Assembly: GCF_002419965.1 (NCBI RefSeq)
Contig: NZ_DIHC01000004.1
Coordinates: forward strand, 1-64,000
From: Pseudomonas sp. UBA5706
GTDB taxonomy: Bacteria > Pseudomonadota > Gammaproteobacteria > Pseudomonadales > Pseudomonadaceae
Direction of reading: 5' to 3'
Length of the DNA: 64,000 nt
Shown here: one piece after another, positions 33,553 through 42,688 of the stretch
Layout: each line of letters begins with the position of its first letter
How positions within the stretch are numbered: position 1 is the first letter of the stretch
Notes under the pieces: model-generated
The model's input: the letters and a program-made list of their open reading frames with translations, nothing else
Told to the model about the DNA's origin: nothing
Database searches by the model: none
Program-made: the position numbers and the translations under genes

Positions 33553-33568
33553 GTTATGCAGGTATAAC
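33553..33568. promoter_or_regulatory. HipB operator candidate 2, abutting the hipB start codon
   Basis: GTTATGCAGGTATAAC repeats the first dyad and ends on the base before the hipB ATG. It includes the AGG of the ribosome site, so binding or RNA folding would affect expression directly. Confidence 0.7.
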
Positions 33569-33823
33569 ATGGTGGACGCCCTTCTACTGATCGAAAGGTT
33601 CGGCAAGCAGATCGCCGATATGCGCAAGACTCGCGGTTTGACATTGATACAGTTGGCTGCTCAATCGGGCCTTACCCGGCAAAAGCTCGCAGAAATCGAG
33701 AAGGGTAGCCCGAGCGTCTCGATGAATTTCTACGCCAGGGCGCTGGCTGCGCTGGACGTCGAAATCAAGGTGGTGCCTGCCAGGCGACCTGCCTTTGAAG
33801 AACTGCGGGAAGTCTTCAAATGA
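33569..33823 (+). CDS. hipB: HipB-like antitoxin, XRE family
   Basis: The 84-residue protein has an XRE helix-turn-helix (about residues 12-62, LTLIQLAAQSGLTRQKLAEIEKG) and the C-terminal strand DVEIKVVPARRP. HipB neutralises the HipA kinase and represses the operon. The ATG at 33569 begins directly after an operator palindrome. Its stop overlaps the hipA start (ATGA), so translation is coupled. Confidence 0.88.
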   Translation: MVDALLLIERFGKQIADMRKTRGLTLIQLAAQSGLTRQKLAEIEKGSPSVSMNFYARALAALDVEIKVVPARRPAFEELREVFK

Positions 33824-35034
33824 CGCCTCTGGATCGTGTACGCATCCTTACACCCCAAGGAGAAAGCGGTGAGCTGTCGGCGAACGAGTCCGGTGATTAC
33901 CTTTTCCGCTACGGCCTTGATGCGAATCCTCAATCGCAGATCAGCCTGACCATGCCGCTGCGCGATCCGGCCTATCACGCCAGAAGCCTGCATCCGGTGT
34001 TTCAGATGAATCTGCCGGAAGGTTATGTCCTTGAGCAATTGCGCAACCGGCTCGCCAAAACTACCCCGCTGAACCCGATGCTGTTAATGGCACTGACCGG
34101 AAGCGGTTCGCCCGTCGGACGCGTGGCGGTCCAGTCCGCAAGGATCGATGAACTGCTGGGCGGCGAGCCTCACCGAACAGGCCGCAGCCTGGCGCAGATC
34201 CTCAGTTGGGACGGCGCGCACGATCTGTTTGCCGAACTGGTGGACCGCTACATTCTGCGCACGGGTATTTCCGGCGTTCAGCCCAAGGTTATCGTGCCCG
34301 AAGCCGCTTTTACCGCCGATCCCAAGGCCACGTTGCTAATGCCCGAACTGATCGTAAAGTCTGGACGCGCCGATTTTCCGGGTCTTGCGATCAATGAGTA
34401 TATTTGCATGGACGCAGCACGCAGGGCGGGTATGCCGGTCCCCGATTTTTATCTTTCCGATGATCGTCAGTTATTCGTCATGCGCCGCTTCGACCGCGAG
34501 CCTGATCAACGCCCGATCGGCTTCGAGGACATGGCGGTATTGATGGGGTTGGGGACCGAGCAGAAGTACGATTCAGCTTACGAAAAGATCGCGCGTGCCA
34601 TCGGGCTGTTCTGTGCCCCGGGGCATATTGCAACGTCGCTGCAGCAGTTCTTTGACATCGTGGCCCTGAGCTGCATGGTCGGGAACGGCGATGCCCATTT
34701 GAAAAACTTCGGGCTGCTCTACCGCGATCCGCTGGGGAACGATGCGCACCTCGCCCCGGCCTACGACATCGTCAACACCACGGCCTATATTGAAGAGGAC
34801 TCCTTGGCCCTGACGCTCGCCGGGTCGAAGAGCCTGTTCGGGTCGCGGCTGGGCATCCTTGAGTTGGCGAGCGCGTGCAACATCCGCAAGCCTGTGCCTC
34901 GCCTGGAGCGGCTGATCGACGCCGTATACCAGTCGCTAAAGGCCAACGCGCACTTGGCTGATCAGGCACCGAAGGTTTTCGCGGCGATCGACTATGCCGT
35001 CGGCCTGTACGCCCAGACCTTCACCCGCCCGTAG
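33820..35034 (+). CDS. hipA: HipA-like serine/threonine kinase toxin
   Basis: The 404-residue protein has the HipA N-terminal domain and the PI3/4-kinase-like core. Ser151 in TGISGVQPKV is the autophosphorylation region, Lys180 lies in ELIVKSG, catalytic Asp291 lies in VGNGDAHLKNFGLL, and Asp316 lies in LAPAYDIVNT. In E. coli HipA phosphorylates GltX and drives persistence. All key residues are kept, so it is probably active. Confidence 0.9.
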   Translation: MTPLDRVRILTPQGESGELSANESGDYLFRYGLDANPQSQISLTMPLRDPAYHARSLHPVFQMNLPEGYVLEQLRNRLAKTTPLNPMLLMALTGSGSPVGRVAVQSARIDELLGGEPHRTGRSLAQILSWDGAHDLFAELVDRYILRTGISGVQPKVIVPEAAFTADPKATLLMPELIVKSGRADFPGLAINEYICMDAARRAGMPVPDFYLSDDRQLFVMRRFDREPDQRPIGFEDMAVLMGLGTEQKYDSAYEKIARAIGLFCAPGHIATSLQQFFDIVALSCMVGNGDAHLKNFGLLYRDPLGNDAHLAPAYDIVNTTAYIEEDSLALTLAGSKSLFGSRLGILELASACNIRKPVPRLERLIDAVYQSLKANAHLADQAPKVFAAIDYAVGLYAQTFTRP

Positions 35035-35303
35035 GTGCAACAGGCTTTGTAAGAAAATATGAGCAGCCCGGAAAAACAACGGAATTTTCACTGTTTTTCA
35101 GGAAAATCCGCAGTATTTCAGCTCGCAGGTCGAGCCGATCTTGCGCCGTTGCACGACGTCTCTCATGAAGATTGAGCCGCATCGGTGGTAAACACCGGGC
35201 GATCACGTAATATTTGCCCCCCGCGACCCGCACCATCTTTCAGATGCCACCGGGCGCACAGGCTTTTCGAACTTAAACCTGAATCCAACGGATCCTACAA
35301 CAC

Positions 35304-37373
35304 ATGGCCAAACCGGACGCCCCGGCGCGCGCGCCGCTACCTACCGTCAAATCGCACCTGGCTTATACGCTGCTCAGCGGGCTGGCGCTGATGGTTCTGT
35401 ACACCCTGCTGCGCGTAGCTCTGCTGGTATACAACCGTGAAGGGATCGGCGCCACGCCGGCCTCGACGTTCATCGAGGCATTCGGCAACGGCCTGCGTTT
35501 CGACTTGCGGCTGGTGGTCTACATCCTGATCCCGTTGCTGCTGGCGCTGTTCAGCGCCCGATTGTTGGCCGCTCGCGGCGTGTTTCGGGTCTGGTTGACG
35601 CTGGTCGCCAGCCTGACCACGTTCTTCGGCCTGATGGAAATGGATTTCTACCGCGAATTCCACCAGCGCCTCAACGGGCTGGTCTTCCAGTACGTCAAGG
35701 AAGACCCGAAAACCGTATTGAGCATGATCTGGTACGGCTATCCTGTGGTGCGTTATCTGCTGGCATGGGCCTTGCTGACCTGGCTGCTGAGTCTGGTCTT
35801 CAAGGGCATCGACCGCCTGACCCGTGCCCGTGGCGGCCTCAATATCGGCAGTTCCAGCAACCGCGCCATTGCGCCGTGGTACACCCGCATCGCCGTATTC
35901 GTTCTGTGTCTGGCGGTCGCGGTGATTGCTGCTCGTGGCACGTTGCGCCAGGGCCCGCCATTGCGCTGGGGTGACGCCTACACCACCGAATCGAATTTCG
36001 CCAACACATTGGGCCTCAACGGCACGCTGACCCTGATCGCTGCTGCCAAGAGCCGGCTGTCCGAAGACCGTGACAACATCTGGAAGGCCACGCTGCCACA
36101 GCCTGAAGCCCAACAGACTGTGCGCGACATGCTGCTGACCGCCAACGACAAACTCGTGGATCCTGCTAGCGCAGCCGTGCGCCGCGATTTCACCCCGCCT
36201 GAGAGCAACACGCTGCCCATCAAGAACGTTGTGGTGATCCTGATGGAGAGCTTCGCCGGCCACTCGGTCGGTGCGCTTGGCGATGAGTCAAACATTACTC
36301 CGTACTTCGACAAACTGTCGGAAGAGGGCCTGTTGTTCGACCACTTTTTCTCCAACGGAACGCACACCCACCAGGGTATGTTCGCCACCATGGCCTGCTT
36401 CCCGAATTTGCCGGGTTTCGAATACCTCATGCAGACCCCGGAAGGCAGCCACAAGCTGTCTGGCTTGCCGCAGCTGTTGAGCGCGCGCAAGTATGATGAT
36501 GTGTATGTCTACAACGGTGATTTTGCCTGGGACAACCAATCAGGGTTCTTCAGCAACCAAGGCATGACCAACTTCATCGGCCGTAACGACTTCGTCGATC
36601 CAGTGTTCTCCGATCCGACGTGGGGCGTGTCCGACCAGGACATGTTCGATCGGGGCGCCGAGGAACTCAAAGCCCGTCAAGCCAAGGGCAAGCCGTTCTA
36701 CGCTCTGCTACAGACCTTGTCCAACCACACGCCATACGCATTGCCGGCCAACCTGCCGGTAGAGCGCGTGACCGGGCACGGTACGCTGGACGAGCACCTG
36801 ACGGCGATGCGTTATTCCGATTGGGCGCTGGGTCAGTTCTTCGAGAAGGCGAAAAAAGAGCCTTACTACAAGGACACGCTCTTCATCGTGGTCGGTGACC
36901 ATGGTTTCGGGAACAACGAGCAGATCACTGAAATGGACCTGGGCCGCTTCAATGTGCCGATGCTGATGATTGCACCAGGCCTGCAGGACAAGTTTGGCAA
37001 GCGCAGCAGCATCGTCGGTACCCAGATCGACATCGTGCCGACCATCATGGGCCGTCTGGGGGGCCAGACCGTGCATCAATGCTGGGGTCGTGACCTGCTG
37101 AACCTGCCCGCCGGAGACCTGGGCTTCGGCGTGATCAAGCCTTCGGGGAGCGAACAGACCGTCGCACTGGTGACCGGTAACCGCATCCTGATCGAACCAA
37201 AGGAAATGGAACCCAAGGTGTACAGCTACGAGCTGGGTACCAAACCGCATGCCGAAGTGATGCAGAATGCGCCGGACGTCGCTGAGTTGCGCAAGAAGCT
37301 AGACAGCTTCCTGCAGACCGCGACCAAGAGCCTGCTGGACAACACGGCCGGCGTTAAAGACGCCAAGCCGTAA
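35304..37373 (+). CDS. LTA synthase family protein (sulfatase-fold phosphotransferase)
   Basis: The 689-residue protein has five N-terminal membrane segments (through about residue 215) followed by a large periplasmic alkaline-phosphatase-fold domain. Metal-site motifs are VVVILMESFAGH, the Thr nucleophile in NGTHTHQGMFATMACFPNL, and VVGDHGFGNN. Family members transfer phosphoglycerol or phosphoethanolamine onto polymers or glucans at the cell surface. In gram-negatives the acceptor is often an osmoregulated glucan; here it is undetermined. Confidence 0.9.
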   Translation: MAKPDAPARAPLPTVKSHLAYTLLSGLALMVLYTLLRVALLVYNREGIGATPASTFIEAFGNGLRFDLRLVVYILIPLLLALFSARLLAARGVFRVWLTLVASLTTFFGLMEMDFYREFHQRLNGLVFQYVKEDPKTVLSMIWYGYPVVRYLLAWALLTWLLSLVFKGIDRLTRARGGLNIGSSSNRAIAPWYTRIAVFVLCLAVAVIAARGTLRQGPPLRWGDAYTTESNFANTLGLNGTLTLIAAAKSRLSEDRDNIWKATLPQPEAQQTVRDMLLTANDKLVDPASAAVRRDFTPPESNTLPIKNVVVILMESFAGHSVGALGDESNITPYFDKLSEEGLLFDHFFSNGTHTHQGMFATMACFPNLPGFEYLMQTPEGSHKLSGLPQLLSARKYDDVYVYNGDFAWDNQSGFFSNQGMTNFIGRNDFVDPVFSDPTWGVSDQDMFDRGAEELKARQAKGKPFYALLQTLSNHTPYALPANLPVERVTGHGTLDEHLTAMRYSDWALGQFFEKAKKEPYYKDTLFIVVGDHGFGNNEQITEMDLGRFNVPMLMIAPGLQDKFGKRSSIVGTQIDIVPTIMGRLGGQTVHQCWGRDLLNLPAGDLGFGVIKPSGSEQTVALVTGNRILIEPKEMEPKVYSYELGTKPHAEVMQNAPDVAELRKKLDSFLQTATKSLLDNTAGVKDAKP

Positions 37374-37387
37374 GCTGCATGCTGTTT

Positions 37388-37419
37388 TAAAAAAGAGGCC
37401 CTCGTGGCCTCTTTTTTTT
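37388..37419 (+). terminator. Intrinsic terminator after the LTA-synthase-like gene
   Basis: AGAGGCC and GGCCTCT arms around a five-base loop are followed by eight T residues; an A run on the other side makes it bidirectional in form. Confidence 0.9.
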
Positions 37420-37522
37420 GCGCCAAAACAGCGTCGACTCCCATTAGAAACGTTGAACGAATGCCAAAAAAACGCAGTCCGATTTTGGTAGGCCGGCGTG
37501 CGGCCTGACTGAGGAGACATTG

Positions 37523-37759
37523 ATGAAAGTCTGGACTATTTCGTTTCAGGATAAAGATGGCGTGCAGCAGACCCACGATCTTGAAGCCGAGCAGCGTCCC
37601 AGTGACGAGGAGGCCGCCCAGCACCTGCGTCACGCCCTGTTTCCGGTCACCGAGGACCTGGATCTGAACGATCTGGACGGGCGAACGGCCGATCCCACCG
37701 TTAAGACGCTCAAAGAGCAAAACGCGGTGCAGATCATTTCCATCGTGCAAGCCCCGTGA
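37523..37759 (+). CDS. Small conserved hypothetical protein
   Basis: The 78-residue product starts MKVWTISFQDKDGVQQTHDLEAEQRPSDEEAAQHL, an acidic beta-helix pattern, and ends with VKTLKEQNAVQIISIVQAP. No family was recognised. A GAGGAG site precedes the ATG. A perfect 16-base palindrome lies just after its stop. Confidence 0.7.
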   Translation: MKVWTISFQDKDGVQQTHDLEAEQRPSDEEAAQHLRHALFPVTEDLDLNDLDGRTADPTVKTLKEQNAVQIISIVQAP

Positions 37760-37782
37760 AACAGCGCGTGCAATCAGCGCCA

Positions 37783-37798
37783 GTTGCCAATTGGCAAC
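37783..37798. repeat. Perfect 16-base palindrome GTTGCCAATTGGCAAC
   Basis: The two 8-base arms GTTGCCAA and TTGGCAAC meet without a loop. It lies 24 bases after the 78-residue gene and 215 bases before rraB. The absence of a loop favours a protein-binding site over a terminator. Confidence 0.5.
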
Positions 37799-38012
37799 GT
37801 GCCAGTAATGGGCGTAATCTCCAAGCGAGGCCGGTGAAGCATCCACCTGAGCCCGCTCATGTACGGATGCCTGATTTGTAAAAGCAGCATCGGCCTTCTC
37901 AGCGACATGCTTGAGTCCCGGGTGGCGGATGATCCGCCGCTCGACCCCTCTGTACCGGAGGGCGTTTCGGGATCGTTGAAACTCTATCTATCGTTGCATA
38001 GGAGGACGTTTC

Positions 38013-38351
38013 ATGAGCACGACCTATCAGGAAGACATCAGCAGTCACGTACTGCGCCGCATGAAAGAAGGCGGTTTCGACTTCGCAAGCATCCACCCCA
38101 TCGAGTTCTACGCAGTCTTCCCGGATGAGGAGCGGGCGCGTCAGGCAGCGGAAAAATTTCGTGGTGAATCTCTTAACACTCAGCTCAACGCCCGTGAGGA
38201 CGGCGCGTGGCATCTGCAATTGAGCAAATTGATGTACGCCACCTACGATGGCATTGGCGACTTCGAACAGGATTTCCAGACCGCCATCCTTGGCTTCGAC
38301 GGCGAGGTTGAGGGGTGGGGGGTCAAACAGGAGATCAAGCGGCTTCACTGA
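38013..38351 (+). CDS. RraB family ribonuclease E regulator
   Basis: The 112-residue protein matches the RraB (PF06877) pattern: HPIEFYAVFPDEERARQAAEKF, then MYATYDGIGDFEQDFQTAILGFDGEVEGWGV. RraB binds and inhibits the degradosome nuclease RNase E in E. coli. A GGAGGA site precedes the ATG. It ends in a strong terminator. Confidence 0.88.
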   Translation: MSTTYQEDISSHVLRRMKEGGFDFASIHPIEFYAVFPDEERARQAAEKFRGESLNTQLNAREDGAWHLQLSKLMYATYDGIGDFEQDFQTAILGFDGEVEGWGVKQEIKRLH

Positions 38352-38370
38352 TCATGATTGCATCTGCCAT

Positions 38371-38399
38371 GACGCCCGGCCTCGCTGCCGGGCGTTTTC
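38371..38399 (+). terminator. Intrinsic terminator after rraB
   Basis: CGCCCGGC and GCCGGGCG arms around a six-base loop are followed by TTTTC. Confidence 0.85.
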
Positions 38400-38511
38400 A
38401 TGAAAGTTAGCCCGCAGGGCTTAACGGCAGCAATGCGATCTGCCCGCTGCCGGGATGACCTTGCGTCCTCAAGACTCGCGCAGAACTGCGCGGGACAGCC
38501 AAAAGCCGAGC

Positions 38512-38539
38512 AAAAAAAAGCCGCTTCATGTGAGCGGCC
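38512..38539 (-). terminator. Minus-strand terminator without an obvious gene
   Basis: Read on the minus strand, GCCGCT and AGCGGC arms are followed by eight T residues. No minus-strand CDS precedes it within the intergenic region. Confidence 0.65.
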
Positions 38540-38856
38540 TAAAGGGAATTTCGTGAACAAGTCCGGTGACGCATCCAGGGTCGCTTAGGGAGTCGAAGCC
38601 AGCCTGGTTTGCGTCGATGGGGCGATTATCGGCAAACACTGCCTGGTCGGGAAATCAACTCTCGCTATGCCGCCGATAGATTTTCCAGCGATGCAACGCT
38701 TCTCTTTGAAGCGCGTGAGAAACGCTGGAGGCGCATCTTGCACAGGAACGGTGCGTGATCAACTGTCCGCTTAATCAAGCAGTTGATTTTCAAGCGTTTA
38801 TGCCACTGGCACGAGCCTTGCGAAGCCATGGTGTCCATGGTGACAAGGAGTACGGC

Positions 38857-40266
38857 ATGATCCGCACCTTTTATGATGAAATGTACGAGGCGGGAGGGGC
38901 TGTCCGCCCACATTATCGGGAATTTGCCCGTTGGCTGGGCGAGGCGCCACCTGAGTTGCTGGCTCAGCGTCGGCGTGAGGCCGACCTTCTGTTTCATCGT
39001 GCCGGGATTACCTTCACCTTGTACGGTGACGAGCAGGGCACCGAGCGTCTGATCCCTTTCGATACGATCCCACGCAGCATCCCCGCCAGTGAGTGGCGCG
39101 TGGTCGAGCGCGGCTGCATTCAGCGCGTCAAGGCCTTGAACATGTTCCTGGCCGACCTCTACCACGATCAGCGCATCATCAAGGCCGGGATTCTCCCCGC
39201 CGAACAGGTGCTGGCCAACGAGCAATACCAACTGGCGATGCAGGGGTTGAATCTTCACCGCGACCTGTATTCACACATTTCCGGGGTCGATCTTGTTCGC
39301 GATGGCGACGGCACCTATTACGTCCTCGAAGACAACCTGCGTACGCCAAGCGGCGTGAGCTATATGCTCGAAGACCGCAAGATGATGATGCGCCTGTTTC
39401 CCGAACTGTTCGCCGCGCAACGGATTGCCCCGGTCGATCACTATCCGAATCTGTTGCTCGACACCCTGAAAAGCTCCAGCCCCCTGGATAACCCCAGCGT
39501 GGTGGTCCTTACGCCTGGCCGCTTCAACAGTGCGTTTTTCGAACACGCGTTTCTGGCTCGGGAAATGGGCGTCGAACTGGTCGAAGGGGCTGATCTGTTC
39601 GTACGCGACGACCGGGTGTTCATGCGCACCACCGATGGCCCGAAAGCGGTGGACGTCATTTATCGTCGCCTGGACGATGCCTTCCTCGATCCGCTGGCGT
39701 TCAACCCCGACTCGATGCTCGGCGTTCCGGGCCTGCTAGCGTCTTACCGCTCAGGCAATGTGGTACTGGCCAATGCTATCGGTACCGGTGTCGCCGACGA
39801 CAAATCGGTGTACCCGTTCGTGACCGACATGATCCGCTTCTACCTCGATGAGGAGCCGATCCTGAAGAACGTGCCAACCTGGCAGTGTCGCAAGCCCGAG
39901 GAACTGTCCCATGTGCTGGCCAACCTTGGCGAACTGGTGGTCAAGGAGACCCAAGGCTCCGGCGGCTACGGCATGCTGGTGGGCCCGGCGGCGACGGCAG
40001 CGGAAATCGAAGCCTTTCGTGCTCGACTCAAAGCCAAGCCGCACGCGTACATCGCTCAACCCACCTTGTCTTTATCGACCTGTCCGACGTTCGTCGAAAA
40101 CGGCATCGCCCCACGGCACATCGATCTGCGCCCGTTCGTTTTGTCTGGCCGCGAAACCCGCGTGGTGCCCGGCGGACTGACCCGGGTCGCCCTGCGCGAA
40201 GGGTCGCTGGTGGTCAACTCGTCGCAGGGTGGCGGAACCAAGGATACCTGGGTGGTCGAGGATTAA
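38857..40266 (+). CDS. Circularly permuted type 2 ATP-grasp protein
   Basis: The 469-residue protein shows the CPT2 ATP-grasp (DUF404/DUF407) pattern: MIRTFYDEMYEAGGAVRPHYR at the start, YYVLEDNLRTPSGVSYMLEDRKMM, VVLTPGRFNSAFFEHAFLAREMGVELVEG, and VVKETQGSGGYGMLVGP. The family is predicted to form peptide-type bonds. It is followed by alpha-E and transglutaminase genes, a conserved trio often joined by the proteasome-like Anbu peptidase. The ATG at 38857 has an AAGGAG site; the frame upstream is not conserved. Confidence 0.9.
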   Translation: MIRTFYDEMYEAGGAVRPHYREFARWLGEAPPELLAQRRREADLLFHRAGITFTLYGDEQGTERLIPFDTIPRSIPASEWRVVERGCIQRVKALNMFLADLYHDQRIIKAGILPAEQVLANEQYQLAMQGLNLHRDLYSHISGVDLVRDGDGTYYVLEDNLRTPSGVSYMLEDRKMMMRLFPELFAAQRIAPVDHYPNLLLDTLKSSSPLDNPSVVVLTPGRFNSAFFEHAFLAREMGVELVEGADLFVRDDRVFMRTTDGPKAVDVIYRRLDDAFLDPLAFNPDSMLGVPGLLASYRSGNVVLANAIGTGVADDKSVYPFVTDMIRFYLDEEPILKNVPTWQCRKPEELSHVLANLGELVVKETQGSGGYGMLVGPAATAAEIEAFRARLKAKPHAYIAQPTLSLSTCPTFVENGIAPRHIDLRPFVLSGRETRVVPGGLTRVALREGSLVVNSSQGGGTKDTWVVED

Positions 40267-40278
40267 GGATGCCTGCCA

Positions 40279-41238
40279 ATGCTAAGTAGAACTGCCTCGG
40301 ATTTATATTGGATGTCGCGGTACCTGGAGCGGGCGGAAAACCTCGCGCGGATGCTGGATGTCAGTTACTCGCTGTCCCTTATGCCGCAGGACGGACGCGG
40401 GGACGGCCTTACTGAAATCGCCATGCCCCTGCTGATTACCGGAACCCTGGACGATTATCTGGAGCGTCATGGGGAGCTGCACGCTGAGCGCTTGCTGGAT
40501 TTTTTCGCGCTGGACGCTGCCAATCCGGCCAGCATCTTCAGCTGCCTGGCTGCTGCGCGAGCCGGCGCCCACGCGGTGCGTGGGCGTATTACTGCGGATA
40601 TGTGGGAAAACATCAACGCCACGTACCTGGAAATTCGCGGAATTGCCGAACAAGGCCTTAGCCGATATGGCATGAGCCGCTTCTGCGAGTGGGTCAAGGA
40701 ACGTTCACACCTGTTCCGCGGTGCGACCTACGGCACCATCATGCGCAACGACGCCTTCCGTTTCATCCGTCTGGGGACCTTTATCGAGCGTGCCGACAAC
40801 ACCTTGCGTATGCTCGATGCGCGTTACGAAATGCTCGAACTGCGCGGCCCTTCAGCCAATGCAGCGGCGGACAGTTCGGCGGCCGGTTATTACCAGTGGA
40901 GCGCCTTGCTGCGCGCGCTGTCCTCGTTCGAGGCCTATACCGAGGTCTATCGCGATGCGCCGGGTGCCCGTCAGGTCGCTGAGCTGCTGCTGTTGCGCGC
41001 GGATATTCCGCGATCGTTGCGCGCCTGCCTTGAAGAGCTGGACATGATTCTGGCCAGTCTTGCAGGTGCAAATGGACGTCCCGCGCAGCGACTGGCCGCC
41101 GAACTCGATGCACGCTTGCGCTACACCGGTATCGACGAAATCCTTGGCGAAGGCCTGCACGAGTGGTTGAACGAATTCATTCCGCTGCTGGCCCAACTGG
41201 GCAACGTCATTCACACTTCTTACCTGGAGGCTGCATGA
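40279..41238 (+). CDS. Alpha-E domain protein (DUF403)
   Basis: The 319-residue protein is nearly all alpha-helical and has the alpha-E pattern: MLSRTASDLYWMSRYLERAENLARMLDVSYSL and FIRLGTFIERADNTLRMLDARYEML. It always accompanies CPT2 ATP-grasp proteins; its exact role is not known. The stop overlaps the transglutaminase start (ATGA), indicating one operon with the ATP-grasp gene 12 bp upstream. Confidence 0.9.
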   Translation: MLSRTASDLYWMSRYLERAENLARMLDVSYSLSLMPQDGRGDGLTEIAMPLLITGTLDDYLERHGELHAERLLDFFALDAANPASIFSCLAAARAGAHAVRGRITADMWENINATYLEIRGIAEQGLSRYGMSRFCEWVKERSHLFRGATYGTIMRNDAFRFIRLGTFIERADNTLRMLDARYEMLELRGPSANAAADSSAAGYYQWSALLRALSSFEAYTEVYRDAPGARQVAELLLLRADIPRSLRACLEELDMILASLAGANGRPAQRLAAELDARLRYTGIDEILGEGLHEWLNEFIPLLAQLGNVIHTSYLEAA

Positions 41239-42062
41239 GACTCTCAATTAGCCACGAGACCACTTATCACTATGACGATCAGGTCCGCGCCAGCATCCAG
41301 TATTTGCGTCTGACCCCTCACGATAGCGAGCGCCAGCATGTGCTCAGTTGGCAATTGTCACTGCCGCGCCCGGTGCGTGCGCAAGTCGATCCGTTCGGTA
41401 ATATCCTGCATGTACTGACCCTGGATGAACCTCACGAGTCCATCGTTATCGGTGCGCGAGGTCAGGTAGAAATCGACGAAAAGCGTGAAGCGGAGCACGA
41501 AAGCCAGTCGGCTTTGCCATTTTTGCGTTTTACACGCCTGACCGAGGCCGACGATGCCATTCGCGCCTTCGCCGCCAAACAGACCCGCAAGCGCACCGAT
41601 CGCATCGCACTGATCGATCTGATGCACGGGTTGAATCAGCATATCGTCTACACACCAGGCTCCACTGCAGTCGACACCCGCGCGACGCAGGCTTTTGCCA
41701 ATGGGGCAGGGGTCTGCCAGGACCACACCCACGTATTCCTGGCTTGCGCCCGCAGCCTTGGCGTGCCGGCGCGCTACGTCTCGGGCTACCTCTACAGTGA
41801 AAGCAGCGAACACCTGGCCAGCCATGCCTGGGCCGAGGCATGGATTGACGACGCCTGGTACAGCTTCGATGTAACCAATCAGTTGTCAGTCCCGCAGCGT
41901 CACCTGAAGCTGGCGGTAGGTCTGGATTATCTGGACGCCTGCCCGGTGCGCGGTATGCGTCGTGGTGGGGGTTGCGAGCAGATGCACGCCAAGGTGGTCG
42001 TTTCGGATTCGGCACCTGTGGCAATGCCCGGCGTGCAGACGCAGGTGCAGCGGCAGTCGTGA
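41235..42062 (+). CDS. Transglutaminase-like protease family protein
   Basis: The 275-residue protein has a bacterial N-terminal transglutaminase region (MRLSISHETTYHYDDQVRASIQYLRLTPHDSERQ). The catalytic triad follows: Cys in NGAGVCQDHTHVFLACARSLGVPARYVSGY, His in ASHAWAEAWID and Asp in YSFDVTNQ. Such domains cut or form isopeptide bonds. It is the third gene of the ATP-grasp/alpha-E set. No Anbu peptidase gene follows; the next gene is on the other strand. Confidence 0.9.
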   Translation: MRLSISHETTYHYDDQVRASIQYLRLTPHDSERQHVLSWQLSLPRPVRAQVDPFGNILHVLTLDEPHESIVIGARGQVEIDEKREAEHESQSALPFLRFTRLTEADDAIRAFAAKQTRKRTDRIALIDLMHGLNQHIVYTPGSTAVDTRATQAFANGAGVCQDHTHVFLACARSLGVPARYVSGYLYSESSEHLASHAWAEAWIDDAWYSFDVTNQLSVPQRHLKLAVGLDYLDACPVRGMRRGGGCEQMHAKVVVSDSAPVAMPGVQTQVQRQS

Positions 42063-42241
42063 GCGGGTGCAGACAGAGGGCTTGATGGCGGTGGCGCTGC
42101 GAGTGGGCATACTGGTCACTCTTGCGCTGCTGCGTGGATCACCGCGGTACGGCTATCCAATCGCACTGCTGTCGCGTCATGCCGCAAATGCGGTGAGCAC
42201 TCGGACCGCTGAACGCGTTGTAGCCTCACCCCCGCCCGTAT

Positions 42242-42613
42242 TCATTGCGCTGGATCGTCGGCCACGTCATAAAGCGCGTTGTGCAATTCCTCGTAAGTGC
42301 CACCGTTGATGATGCTGTTGTAGCCAGCTTTCATCAGCTTTTCCTGCGCCTTGCTGGCGCGTGAATCACTGGAACTGAAAACCACCATCACAAGATTTCG
42401 ATCGGTCATGACTTGCTTGAGCTGGGGCACCAGCCGCCTGTCATCGACACGCACGGCATTAAGCACCGTACCGGCTTCATAGTCACTCTGGCTGCGCACA
42501 TCGATTGCAAGCTTGCCATCTCTGATGGCAGCAACGGCTTCTGCCTGTTCGACAGGTCCTGCATGAGCGCTTTCGCTGAAAATCAGTGCAAGAATCATCA
42601 ACCACCGACGCAT
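42242..42613 (-). CDS. Periplasmic rhodanese-like protein lacking the active cysteine
   Basis: The 123-residue protein has a signal peptide (cut after SAHA) and a rhodanese fold: LAIDVRSQSDYEAGTV, then the active loop MVVFSSSDSRASKA. In rhodaneses this loop is CxxGxR; here Ser80 replaces Cys and Asp83 replaces Gly. Sulfur transfer is therefore unlikely. The protein may bind rather than transfer. It is probably monocistronic. Confidence 0.85.
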   Translation of the reverse strand: MRRWLMILALIFSESAHAGPVEQAEAVAAIRDGKLAIDVRSQSDYEAGTVLNAVRVDDRRLVPQLKQVMTDRNLVMVVFSSSDSRASKAQEKLMKAGYNSIINGGTYEELHNALYDVADDPAQ

Positions 42614-42688
42614 GCGCTTAACCCCCCCGTTTCATTGATGCAAAGAGGTTGGCACAAATACGCCCGCTCGCCCGGGTGATTTGAAGTC

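Larger units (their letters stand above)
38352..38856. other. Intergenic region with two opposed terminators
   Basis: No gene is supported in about 500 bases. It contains the rraB terminator (38371-38399) and a minus-strand terminator (38512-38539) that has no minus-strand gene upstream. The DNA from 38540 to 38850 could thus encode an antisense or small RNA, though no promoter is recognised. Confidence 0.45.

Noticed and set aside
38665..39258. Minus-strand frame at the start of the ATP-grasp gene
   Set aside because: It is antisense to the conserved ATP-grasp sequence and has no motif; the nearby minus-strand terminator alone does not make it a gene.
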